Shown here one piece after another: positions 1-6,684 of a DNA stretch of 7,766 nucleotides. Origin of the DNA: Cellulomonadaceae bacterium (lineage in GTDB: Bacteria > Actinomycetota > Actinomycetes > Actinomycetales > Cellulomonadaceae). The notes under the pieces are model-generated. The model was not told where the DNA came from and did not search any database. It saw only the letters and a program-made list of their open reading frames with translations. Each line of letters opens with the position of its first letter. Positions within the stretch are counted from its first letter, which is position 1. Both the position numbers and the translations under genes were made by a program. The DNA is taken from contig JAITCK010000029.1 in the NCBI GenBank assembly GCA_031283115.1, positions 1 through 7,766 on the forward strand. The letters run 5' to 3'.

Positions 1-754
1 CAGCAATACCGTAGGCGCGCACCGTTTCGGCGCCGACCACGGCCTCTGACATGGCGCCAAGCAGCAGACCTGTGCGTTCCCTCACCCGCATAAACCGGCC
101 CCGCACATAGGGGGCACCAAGGCGCAAAAGCAGGTAGAGGGGGATAAAGCAGCCCCACACCACTAGCGCCAAAGCCCAAGAGAACCGGACCATCAGCACG
201 GTGGCGACGGCCAGTTGCAGGCTGGATACCACCAGCATGATTCCACCGAAGGAAACAAACTGGCTGATAGTGTCGATATCGCTGGTCACGCGGGACAGCA
301 GGGCGCCGCGTCGCTCCGTGTTTTGCGTCAGCGCAGACAGGTCATGGATGTGCCGGAAGGCCCGGATGCGCAGGGAGGCCAGCCCGGCTTCAGCCCGCCG
401 CACCAGGCGGACGTTCACCATCGCTGAACACAGGGCGGCCAGGCTCAGGGCCAGCACAGCCACCGTAATGGTGACGGCGATACGACCGCCATCAGGGCCA
501 CCATCTGCGAGGATGCCATCGTCAATGACATGTTGAACGGTCAACGGCACAACGATGCGACCGGTAGCCGCCAGCACTGCCAACAGCAGAGTCCATCCGA
601 TACCGTGAAGAAGTTCAGGGCTGAGTTGAATACCGCGACGCAAGGTGTCGAGGGTGCCGAGGTTACTGGAGGCTTCAATACGGGATCGGTTGTCAGCCTT
701 GCGTCTGTCGGCGTTGGCCTCGCGGGTTCCGGTGGCAGTGGTGGTGTCGCTCAT
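1..754 (-). CDS. ABC exporter half-transporter, transmembrane domain (partial, C-terminus off left edge)
   Basis: Read from an ATG at 754 to the window edge, this gives 251 codons with no stop. The product starts [10 protein letters not shown]. After a charged, probably cytoplasmic tail of about 40 residues come hydrophobic segments at about 52-71, 92-112, 168-188 and 192-211. The stretch around residues 145-165 (RRGALLSRVTSDIDTI) is the conserved coupling region of type I ABC exporter membrane domains, and the last visible residues (AMSEAVVGAETVRAYGIA) match the helix before the fifth membrane segment. The nucleotide-binding domain must lie beyond position 1. The start overlaps the stop of the neighbouring ABC gene by 4 bases (ATGA) and has a strong Shine-Dalgarno GAGGAGG 7 bases upstream. 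Family knowledge: two adjacent half-transporters of this type usually form a heterodimer. I infer that this subunit carries the canonical ATP-hydrolysing residues missing in its partner. The substrate cannot be told. Confidence 0.9.
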   Translation of the reverse strand, partial: MSDTTTATGTREANADRRKADNRSRIEASSNLGTLDTLRRGIQLSPELLHGIGWTLLLAVLAATGRIVVPLTVQHVIDDGILADGGPDGGRIAVTITVAVLALSLAALCSAMVNVRLVRRAEAGLASLRIRAFRHIHDLSALTQNTERRGALLSRVTSDIDTISQFVSFGGIMLVVSSLQLAVATVLMVRFSWALALVVWGCFIPLYLLLRLGAPYVRGRFMRVRERTGLLLGAMSEAVVGAETVRAYGIA

Positions 755-2682
755 CGGGCCGCCTCCTCATCGGCGCGGCGGCGGGCCTCTGCCTCATAGG
801 CAGTGGCGATGCCGCGGTAGCCGGGGTCGCGGGCCAACAGGTCATTGTGGGTTCCCACGTCAACAATGCGCCCCGCCTCGATGTGGATGACAGTGTCTGC
901 AAGCGCGACAGAACTCATCCGGTAAGCCACCAGCACCACGGTAGGGCGGGAGGCCGACAGGCCGCCAAAGGCGCTGAGAATGTCGCGTTCAATGCGAGGG
1001 TCAACGGCGCTAGTAGCATCATCGAGCAGGAGCAGGCGGGGTGCCCGGATGAGGGCGCGGGCAATGGCCAAGCGTTGCCGCTGCCCGCCCGACAGGTTGG
1101 ATCCCCGCTCCCCCAACTGCGCATCCAAGCCGCCAGAAAGGCCAGCCACCACATCATCAACGCGGGCCCGCCGCAAGGCCGCCCACACGTCATCGTCGCT
1201 CCACCGTTGATCGTCGTTGTCACTCAACGTGACGTTGCCGCGAACCGTGTCTTCAAAAATGAAGGTGGATTGGGAAACGTAGGCGACGGTGCGGGCGATC
1301 TCACCGTCGCGCAGGTTCCGCAGGTCAACCCCGTCGATAAGGATGCGGCCAGTAGGGGGGTCAGCCAGGCGGGCCAGCAGGCCCATCAGCGTTGTCTTCC
1401 CGGCCCCCGTCGAACCAACAATGGCCACCGTGGTGCCCGGCGTAATAGTGGCGTTGATGCCGCTCAACAAAGTGATCGGTCCGCCCATGTCACCATCGGG
1501 CGCCCCTGGAACACGGGATGCGCCAGGAACGTCCAGGCTCACATTCTCCAAGCACACTTGAGCCCCCGCTGCCGACTCAGGGAGAAGCGCGTGGCCGGGC
1601 GTCAACTCGCCGGGACTGTCCACCACAGCGGCAATACGGTTATACCCCACCAGGGCGCGGGGAATCTCCCCCAACACCCAGCCGAAACTGCGCACAGGCA
1701 CAGACATGAGGGTGAGCAGGTAGGCGGCAGTCACCACGGCCCCCGTGTCGATGTGGCCACGGGAGGCCCGGTAACCGCCCACCGCCAACACAATGAGTGT
1801 GCCAATATTCGGCAAAATATCAATAATGGGGTCGAAAGTGGCCCGCACCGCCCCCACCCGCGAGTTGGCGTCCCGCAAGCGCAATGCAGACCGAGCAAAA
1901 CGGTCAGTCTCCTTGGCTGCCGTACCCAGGGACTTGACCAGCAGAGCCGCCTCGAAACTTTCGTGGGCGCTATCAGACACTTCCCCACGCAGGCGCTGTG
2001 CCGCCATAGCGGCCGGGCTCATATGTCGTTGAAAGATGACGTTAGCCGCCACCATCAAAGGCCAGACAATCAGGGCAGCCAAAGCCAGCCAGGGGTCGGT
2101 AACCAGCAGCACAACGGAAGCAATCGCCATCATCACCACCACACCCAAGGCGAAGGGCAGGGGATTGAATACGCCTGTGGCTGCCTCCACGTCAGCGCTG
2201 ACGTGGGCCAACAGTTGACCTGTGGGGTGGGCACGATGCCAAGACATGGGCAGGCGTAAAAAGGCTGCAATGAGGCGGCGGCGATGGTCGGCACCCACAT
2301 CAACAAAACCCCAGCCACCCCAAATGCGTCTACCACGCACGCCAAAAGCCAAGGCCACAGCGACAACCGCCATGACCAGGCCCGCTTGCCAGATGCGGCC
2401 CTGGGCAGGAAGGTCACCGGAAATCGCAGGAACCACCACGGACTGTGTCGCCCAGCCCACCGTCATACTGACGGCCACCGTCATGCCACCAAAAAGGGCT
2501 GAGAAGGCGACAGCCAGCACGTAGACACGCGGGGTGGCCTTGACGCCCCGCCACATGATTTGGCAGGCCCGCCGGGTGGTGGAACCGGTCAGAAGCATCG
2601 TCGCAGGTTGGTGGTTTCGCTGGCTGGCCTGCAAACCCTGCACACCGTGCGGGGCCACCGGTTTGTGCTGCCGTGTGCTCAT
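751..2682 (-). CDS. Heterodimeric ABC exporter subunit with degenerate nucleotide-binding domain
   Basis: The protein has 643 residues: an N-terminal tail to about residue 45, a six-helix exporter membrane domain at about 50-345, and an ATP-binding domain at about 375-630. Visible motifs are Walker [10 protein letters not shown] (423-431), Q-loop Gln471 ([13 protein letters not shown]), signature LSGGQ (530-534), Walker B LLLLD (550-554) and D-loop SAVD (558-561). Two catalytic positions are altered: Asp555 replaces the usual catalytic Glu after Walker B, and Tyr587 replaces the switch (H-loop) His (VLVAYRMSS). Such changes are known from the degenerate half of heterodimeric exporters such as TM287/288, so this subunit probably binds ATP but hydrolyses it poorly. 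A Gly/Pro/Asp-rich linker of about 16 residues (386-401) interrupts the start of the ATP-binding domain. The gene overlaps hisF upstream and the partner ABC gene downstream by 4 bases each (ATGA). A Shine-Dalgarno GAGGT precedes the ATG. Substrate unknown. Confidence 0.93.
   Translation of the reverse strand: MSTRQHKPVAPHGVQGLQASQRNHQPATMLLTGSTTRRACQIMWRGVKATPRVYVLAVAFSALFGGMTVAVSMTVGWATQSVVVPAISGDLPAQGRIWQAGLVMAVVAVALAFGVRGRRIWGGWGFVDVGADHRRRLIAAFLRLPMSWHRAHPTGQLLAHVSADVEAATGVFNPLPFALGVVVMMAIASVVLLVTDPWLALAALIVWPLMVAANVIFQRHMSPAAMAAQRLRGEVSDSAHESFEAALLVKSLGTAAKETDRFARSALRLRDANSRVGAVRATFDPIIDILPNIGTLIVLAVGGYRASRGHIDTGAVVTAAYLLTLMSVPVRSFGWVLGEIPRALVGYNRIAAVVDSPGELTPGHALLPESAAGAQVCLENVSLDVPGASRVPGAPDGDMGGPITLLSGINATITPGTTVAIVGSTGAGKTTLMGLLARLADPPTGRILIDGVDLRNLRDGEIARTVAYVSQSTFIFEDTVRGNVTLSDNDDQRWSDDDVWAALRRARVDDVVAGLSGGLDAQLGERGSNLSGGQRQRLAIARALIRAPRLLLLDDATSAVDPRIERDILSAFGGLSASRPTVVLVAYRMSSVALADTVIHIEAGRIVDVGTHNDLLARDPGYRGIATAYEAEARRRADEEAAR
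762..768 (-). promoter_or_regulatory. Strong Shine-Dalgarno for the second ABC subunit
   Basis: On the minus strand GAGGAGG lies 7 bases upstream of the ATG at 754, inside the last codons of the preceding ABC gene. It fixes the start of the downstream subunit. Together with the ATGA overlap it indicates coupled but efficient re-initiation, which would support equal amounts of the two exporter subunits. Confidence 0.8.
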
Positions 2683-3506
2683 CGCACCTCAAGACCGGCG
2701 GCCCGCATGGCCGCCTTGACATCGGCGATGGTCAACTGGCCAAAGTGGAAGACAGACGCGGCCAGCACGGCATCGGCTCCAGCCTGGGCGGCGGCCACAA
2801 AATGGTCTACTGTGCCCGCCCCACCAGAAGCAATGAGAGGAACAGACACGCGGGGCCGCACGTCGGCCAGCATGTCCAGGTCGAAGCCGTCACGGGTGCC
2901 ATCGGCGTCCATAGAATTGAGCAGAATCTCCCCCGCCCCCAAGGCGCAGGCCCGCTCAGCCCAAGCGATAGCGTCGATGCCGGTGCCCTGGCGGCCGCCA
3001 TGCGTGGTCACCTCATAGCCCGACTCAACACCCCACACGCCTGCTCGCTGCGCTGCGCGGGCGTGCGGGGACCCCGAAAAATCAGTGCGTGTATCACCTG
3101 TCACCCGGCGGGCGTCAACGGACAGGACTAGCACTTGGGAGCCGAACCGGTCAGCGATCTCTGCCAGCAGGTCAGGCCGGGCGATAGCAGCCGTATTGAC
3201 GCCCACCTTGTCTGCCCCGGCCCGCAGCAGGCGGTCCACGTCATCAACGCTTCGCACTCCCCCACCCACCGTCAACGGCACAAACACTTGCTCTGCCGTG
3301 CGAGACACCACGTCCATCATGGTGTCGCGGCCCCCCGAAGACGCGGACACGTCAAGGAAGGTCAACTCGTCGGCGCCTTCACGGTCGTAACGGTCGGCCA
3401 GTTCCACCGGGTCACCCGCATCGCGCAAGCCCATGAAGTTGACACCCTTGACCACCCGGCCAGCATCAACGTCCAAACAGGGGATGACACGAATCGCAAC
3501 GCTCAC
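2679..3506 (-). CDS. hisF: Imidazole glycerol phosphate synthase cyclase subunit HisF
   Basis: HisF is the cyclase half of IGP synthase. With the glutaminase HisH it converts PRFAR plus ammonia to imidazole glycerol phosphate and AICAR in cytoplasmic histidine biosynthesis. The start ([20 protein letters not shown]) is the family signature. Asp12 and Asp131 (LSVDAR) match the two catalytic aspartates of the (beta/alpha)8 barrel. Phosphate-binding loops are seen at GGGVRS (81-86) and ASGGAG (226-231). At 275 residues it is longer than the usual roughly 250-260, because of an extra segment at about 139-162, before the conserved [13 protein letters not shown]. The start is GTG; no good Shine-Dalgarno precedes it, so leaderless or weak initiation is possible. 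No other his genes are visible. A terminator separates it from pafA upstream, so a promoter should lie within 3507-3547, where I see no convincing hexamers. Its stop overlaps the ABC gene start (ATGA). Confidence 0.97.
   Translation of the reverse strand: MSVAIRVIPCLDVDAGRVVKGVNFMGLRDAGDPVELADRYDREGADELTFLDVSASSGGRDTMMDVVSRTAEQVFVPLTVGGGVRSVDDVDRLLRAGADKVGVNTAAIARPDLLAEIADRFGSQVLVLSVDARRVTGDTRTDFSGSPHARAAQRAGVWGVESGYEVTTHGGRQGTGIDAIAWAERACALGAGEILLNSMDADGTRDGFDLDMLADVRPRVSVPLIASGGAGTVDHFVAAAQAGADAVLAASVFHFGQLTIADVKAAMRAAGLEVR
2686..2690 (-). promoter_or_regulatory. Shine-Dalgarno for the degenerate ABC subunit
   Basis: Minus-strand GAGGT sits 3 bases before the ATG at 2682, within the last hisF codons. 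It supports that ATG over the later Met29, and supports translational coupling with hisF. Confidence 0.6.
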
Positions 3507-3544
3507 GGCGCAAGTGTGGCACAGGGCAAAGACATTGAACCCCG

Positions 3545-3570
3545 AAAAGGGTGACGCCGCACGTCACCCT
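3545..3570 (-). terminator. Rho-independent terminator after pafA
   Basis: A perfect 9-bp stem AGGGTGACG/CGTCACCCT at 3548-3570 encloses a 5-base loop. On the minus strand the second arm runs directly into TTT, giving a short T-run (CCCTTTT). It lies 24 bases after the pafA stop and about 40 bases before the hisF start, so it should end the pup-pafA transcript and insulate hisF. The T-run is short, as is common in GC-rich actinobacteria. Read on the plus strand there is no T-run. Confidence 0.75.
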
Positions 3571-3593
3571 GGCTAAGTGCAGCGACGGAACAG

Positions 3594-5072
3594 TCAGAGG
3601 GAGGCAATAAGGCTGTCCACTCGGTCATCAACGGCAGCGAAGGGGTCAGTCAGGGTGACGGTTTGGTCGGTGGTAGTGACTTTGAGGTGGGTCCAATCGA
3701 CCATGTAGTCACGGCGGGCCGCCTGAGCAGCGGCGATAAAACGGCCCCGCAAGGCTGCCCTGGTTGTCTGCGGAGGCTGCGTCACCGCCTGGGCCACATC
3801 GTCGTCGCTGATGACACGCTCAACTAGGCTGCGGGCAGCCAACAGATTATAGAGGCCCAGGGTAGGCGACAGGTCATGGTAGGCCAGGTCAAGGCGGGCG
3901 ACTCGCGGGTCGGCCAGGCCGTCCACCTCGTCAAGGCCCATCTTGTGAAGGTAACGCTCAATGAGCCGCCATTTGATAACCCAATCCAACTCCCGATCCA
4001 CGCCCCGCAAGTCGCCGGTTTCGATAGCGTCCAACCCGCGCTCCCACAAGTCAAGCACTGCTGCAACAGGGGGCGTCATCTCGCATCCCCCGTCGGACAC
4101 AAACTGTTGCACCAATGCCAGGTAGCCGCGCTGCAGGTCCAAGGCGGTGCTGCTGCCCCCATCGCGCAGCGGCAGGGCGATCCGGCCTGTGCGATCACTG
4201 CTGACCGCCCGGATAGCGCGAGCCGGATTGTCCAAGGTGAGGTCAGGCAGGCGCAGCCCGGCTTCAATGGCGTTGAGCAGCAAAGTCATGGCGCCAACTT
4301 TGAGCAGAATGGTGGGTTCGGCCAGGTTGGAGTCGCCAACAATGATGTGGAGGCGACGGTAGTAAGCGGCATCGGCGTGGGGCTCGTCGCGGGTGTTGAT
4401 CATGGGCCGGTCGCGGGTGGTGGCCGTGGACACTTCCGTTGCCATGTGGACGGCCCGTTGGGACAGCACGTAGCGGGCTCCGGCAGGCCGCCCGTCACCT
4501 CGACCAGCAGCATGGCCGTCAGCGCTGTGACCGTCAACGCGACCATCAGGCAGGGTAGGCAACACTTTTCCGGCCCCCACCAGCAGGTTCCTTGTCACAA
4601 GGAAGGGGATAAGGGCGTCGGTGACGCGGGCTAGATCAACGCTGCGGGCTAAGGAATAGTTTTCGTGGCAGCCAAAAGAATGCCCGGCAGAATCAGTGTT
4701 GTTTTTGAAGGCGTGAATGGTGGCAGTCGACCCTCCACCACCACCGCCTGCACCACCGTCGCTTCCGGTGATGCCGTCGCCGTCAAGTTGGGCTTGGGCC
4801 TGGGCTACCAGGTCTGCAACGATGCGCTCCCCCGCCTTGTCTTGCGCAATAAGCCCAGGCAAGCTGTCACATTCAGCGGTCGCATATTCGGGGTGAGAAC
4901 CCACGTCAAGGTAGAGGCGGGCGCCGTTGGGCAGGTAGGTGTTGGTTGACCGGCCAGCAGCAACGATGGGGCGGAAAAGGCGGCGGGCCACCTCATCGGG
5001 CGTCATCGGCGGTGAACCGGCGCAAGTCACCCCAAACTCGGTTTCCAAGCCGATAATGCGGCGGACTGTCAC
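3594..5072 (-). CDS. pafA: Pup--protein ligase PafA
   Basis: PafA uses ATP to form an isopeptide bond between the C-terminal Glu of deamidated Pup and lysines of target proteins. It belongs to the carboxylate-amine ligase (glutamine synthetase-like) fold. Visible family marks: RRIIGLETEFG (4-14) with the metal-binding Glu10; NGARLYLDVGSHPEYATAECDS (49-70) with Asp56 at the conserved catalytic-base position; FKNNTDSAGHSFGCHENY (122-139), where GCHEN is PafA-like and not the GTHEN of Dop; SQRA (204-207); NTRDEPHAD (226-234); LHIIVGDSN (241-249); QPPQTTRA (432-439); and a C-terminal VDWTHLK region (458-464). It has 492 residues against 452 in Mycobacterium tuberculosis, mostly explained by a Gly-rich insert at about 103-117 and a Gly/Asp/His-rich insert at about 172-199. 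The start is GTG, 3 bases after the pup stop, so the two are surely co-transcribed. No proteasome genes lie between them. Confidence 0.97.
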   Translation of the reverse strand: MTVRRIIGLETEFGVTCAGSPPMTPDEVARRLFRPIVAAGRSTNTYLPNGARLYLDVGSHPEYATAECDSLPGLIAQDKAGERIVADLVAQAQAQLDGDGITGSDGGAGGGGGGSTATIHAFKNNTDSAGHSFGCHENYSLARSVDLARVTDALIPFLVTRNLLVGAGKVLPTLPDGRVDGHSADGHAAGRGDGRPAGARYVLSQRAVHMATEVSTATTRDRPMINTRDEPHADAAYYRRLHIIVGDSNLAEPTILLKVGAMTLLLNAIEAGLRLPDLTLDNPARAIRAVSSDRTGRIALPLRDGGSSTALDLQRGYLALVQQFVSDGGCEMTPPVAAVLDLWERGLDAIETGDLRGVDRELDWVIKWRLIERYLHKMGLDEVDGLADPRVARLDLAYHDLSPTLGLYNLLAARSLVERVISDDDVAQAVTQPPQTTRAALRGRFIAAAQAARRDYMVDWTHLKVTTTDQTVTLTDPFAAVDDRVDSLIASL

Positions 5073-5075
5073 CGC

Positions 5076-5273
5076 CTACTGCCCGCCCTTTTGGACAAAG
5101 CCACGCACAAACTCTTGGGCGTTGACCTCCAACACGTCGTCAATCTCATCGAGGATAGCGTCAAGGTCGGCGGCGGCGCTGGTGACAGTGGGCGACGCGG
5201 GAATAGGGCTGTCGGCGCCGTCGTCGGCGAAATCGTCGTGGCGTTGACGGCTTATGTGGGTCTGCTCTGCCAT
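5076..5273 (-). CDS. pup: Prokaryotic ubiquitin-like protein Pup
   Basis: This small protein modifier has 65 residues, typical of the family (about 60-70). The N-terminal half is polar and probably disordered. The C-terminal half holds the helix-forming region DLDAILDEIDDVLEVNAQEF (36-55) and ends in VQKGGQ. Gln65 must be deamidated to Glu by Dop before PafA can ligate Pup to substrates. The only lysine is Lys62. I chose the ATG at 5273 because MAEQ fits Pup N-termini and gives the family length; the frame stays open further upstream, but that part is antisense to the deacetylase gene. Only a GGAG touching the start codon is seen upstream, while a TTATGG sequence 7 bases before the ATG could be a -10 box for a leaderless transcript. 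The stop is 3 bases before pafA. dop, normally next door, lies beyond an opposite-strand gene. Confidence 0.96.
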   Translation of the reverse strand: MAEQTHISRQRHDDFADDGADSPIPASPTVTSAAADLDAILDEIDDVLEVNAQEFVRGFVQKGGQ

Positions 5274-5367
5274 GCTCCAACCATAAGGTGGGACATGAAA
5301 GCCATACCGGCGAGACATGCGGGAACGACATGCAGAAACCTGGCGCCGCACCGGGCGCCCTGAAGGG
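5274..5367. promoter_or_regulatory. Divergent intergenic region between pup and the deacetylase gene
   Basis: These 94 bases must hold the start signals for pup-pafA (minus) and for the deacetylase (plus). Toward pup, a minus-strand TTATGG (5281-5286) ends 7 bases before the pup ATG, which is consistent with a -10 element of a leaderless mRNA; no good -35 is seen. Toward the deacetylase I see no convincing promoter hexamers. GACATG occurs three times on the plus strand (5292, 5314 and 5327), the last two as GACATGC 13 bases apart. A GGCGCC pair lies at 5342-5359. GAAGGG (5362-5367) is the only Shine-Dalgarno-like site for the deacetylase. Shared regulation is possible but not shown. Confidence 0.4.
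5342..5359 (+). other. Possible 5' leader hairpin before the deacetylase gene
   Basis: GGCGCC, 6 bases, GGCGCC can fold into a 6-bp all-GC hairpin. It ends 2 bases before the Shine-Dalgarno-like GAAGGG. It could affect translation initiation if it is in the transcript. Short GC inverted repeats arise easily at this base composition, so this is only a candidate. Confidence 0.25.
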
Positions 5368-6684
5368 ATGACAGTGGACAAGGGGCAGCAGTCGTGGCGG
5401 CGGCGCACCGCCACGGTGGCCTGCACCCTGACTGCTGCCGCCCTGCTGGTCAGCGGTACTGTCGCGCCTGGAGCGGTCAGCCTCATGGACACGTCCAGGC
5501 CTCCGCTCAGCGCCCAATGGTCTGCCCTTGAACTGCTCAAAGACACGGCAACCCGGGCTCCCGGCCATGCCACACTCATGCTGGATGACAGCACGGTTGT
5601 GCCGTTTCCGCCCACCAGCGCAGCCCACCTGACCCGGCCTGCCGCCCTCGCCCAGGCGGCTATCGCCCCGCTGACGCTGGTTGCGGGGGCATACGTGTCG
5701 ATGGTGGAGCCGCAAGACCTTTTCGACATGTTGACAGTTGAACCTGCCAGAACTGCTCATATTCCAGCAGTAACTGGCGGGACCATCACCCCTTCTGCCG
5801 CCAGCCTGTCGACAAGCAACCTGACGACAAACCGCCTCGACGTTCCCGCACCCACCAGTGTCACAGCCAGCGACATGACGCTGCGTTTTGCCGACGACGC
5901 CCTCCACGCCCGCATCGACGCCATTGCTGCCGCCGCAAACGTTGCCCCCCACCCCCGCATCATCATGTCGGGTGTGGTGGTAGCCCAGGGTGCTCCCGGC
6001 CTGGTGGTTGACGTGGAGGCGGCCCGCAACACCATCGCTACCGTGCTCACTGGCAGGCTGGCGGGGTCGCGGCAGGCTGCCGTGCTACTGCCCATGACGG
6101 AGGTTCCGTTCCCTGTGCGTGAAGTATCCCCTGGCGCCTTCAACAGCCCCGATACCATCCACTTGACCTTCGATGACGGGCCAGGCGCCCACACCGAAGA
6201 AATCCTCGACATCCTTGCCGAACATGAGGTTCACGCGACCTTCTACGTGCTGGGTGGCCGCCTGGACGGCAACGAGGGCACCATCAGCCGGATTCTGGCC
6301 GACGGGCACCGGCTGGGGAACCATTCGTGGGGCCACCCCAAGTTGTCCACCCTGTCCCGCGCCGCCATCGACACCGAAATAGTCAACACCCAACAGCGCA
6401 TCGCCGATATCACCGGCGTGTTCCCCACCGCCTTCCGCCCCCCCTACGGTGCCCTCAACTCCGACGTGGTCGCCGCCGCCGACGCAGCCATGGTGTCCAT
6501 CGACTTGTGGACCTGCGACCCGGAAGACTGGCGCAACCCCGGCGGCGACACCCTGGCCGACCGGGTGATTGCCTGCGCCCAGCCGGGCACAGTAGTCCTG
6601 TTACACGTTCTCAACCAGAGCACGGTGGATGCCCTGCCCCGCATCATCGCTGACCTGCGCGAGCAGGGCCTCAACTTCGACTGA
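5368..6684 (+). CDS. Secreted CE4 polysaccharide deacetylase (NodB domain)
   Basis: Predicted metal-dependent N-deacetylase of cell-wall or other N-acetylated glycans, with 438 residues. Residues 1-35 look like a signal peptide or N-terminal anchor (WRRR, then a hydrophobic run TVACTLTAAALLVSG); no lipobox Cys is present. Residues about 40-250 hold no catalytic domain I can name; the part 173-250 resembles peptidoglycan-binding domains found with VanW-like proteins. The NodB domain (about 262-438) has all five motifs: TFDDGP (267-272), HSWGH (319-323), RPPYG (357-361), DPEDW (384-388) and LLH (411-413). Peptidoglycan GlcNAc deacetylase is the likeliest role. The ATG at 5368 abuts GAAGGG; a GTG at 5374 would have that site at ideal spacing and is a real alternative start, while the ATG at 5317 adds 17 residues before the signal. 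The last 27 codons overlap dop on the other strand. The gene lies between dop and pup, an unusual place. Confidence 0.9.
   Translation: MTVDKGQQSWRRRTATVACTLTAAALLVSGTVAPGAVSLMDTSRPPLSAQWSALELLKDTATRAPGHATLMLDDSTVVPFPPTSAAHLTRPAALAQAAIAPLTLVAGAYVSMVEPQDLFDMLTVEPARTAHIPAVTGGTITPSAASLSTSNLTTNRLDVPAPTSVTASDMTLRFADDALHARIDAIAAAANVAPHPRIIMSGVVVAQGAPGLVVDVEAARNTIATVLTGRLAGSRQAAVLLPMTEVPFPVREVSPGAFNSPDTIHLTFDDGPGAHTEEILDILAEHEVHATFYVLGGRLDGNEGTISRILADGHRLGNHSWGHPKLSTLSRAAIDTEIVNTQQRIADITGVFPTAFRPPYGALNSDVVAAADAAMVSIDLWTCDPEDWRNPGGDTLADRVIACAQPGTVVLLHVLNQSTVDALPRIIADLREQGLNFD

Noticed and set aside
847..2259. A 470-codon open frame on the plus strand
   Set aside because: It is exactly antisense to the ABC exporter gene, which has all expected motifs. 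The product is His/Gln/Arg-rich with no recognisable domain, as expected for an antisense shadow in GC-rich DNA.
3876..4634. A 252-codon open frame on the plus strand
   Set aside because: It lies antisense to the conserved core of pafA, with no recognisable features and no Shine-Dalgarno-supported start.
4720..4764. The Gly-rich run in PafA as a frameshift or sequencing artefact
   Set aside because: The same frame encodes conserved PafA sequence directly on both sides, so it is an in-frame insertion. A sequencing error cannot be excluded but is not needed.
5244..5249. TTGACG as a -35 box for the deacetylase
   Set aside because: It lies inside pup coding sequence and no TATAAT-like hexamer is found at 16-18 bases downstream.
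5317..5367. Upstream ATG at 5317 as the deacetylase start
   Set aside because: It would add 17 polar residues before the signal peptide and has no good ribosome-binding site. Starts at 5368 or 5374 fit the GAAGGG and the signal peptide better.
5274..5729. Possible N-terminal extension of Pup (frame open to 5729)
   Set aside because: The extension is antisense to the deacetylase gene and would make a 217-residue Pup. The MAEQ start at 5273 gives the normal 65 residues.
5161..5952. A 263-codon open frame on the minus strand
   Set aside because: It overlaps the signal-peptide end of the deacetylase and pup out of frame, is Gly/Arg/Cys-rich, and lacks any family feature.
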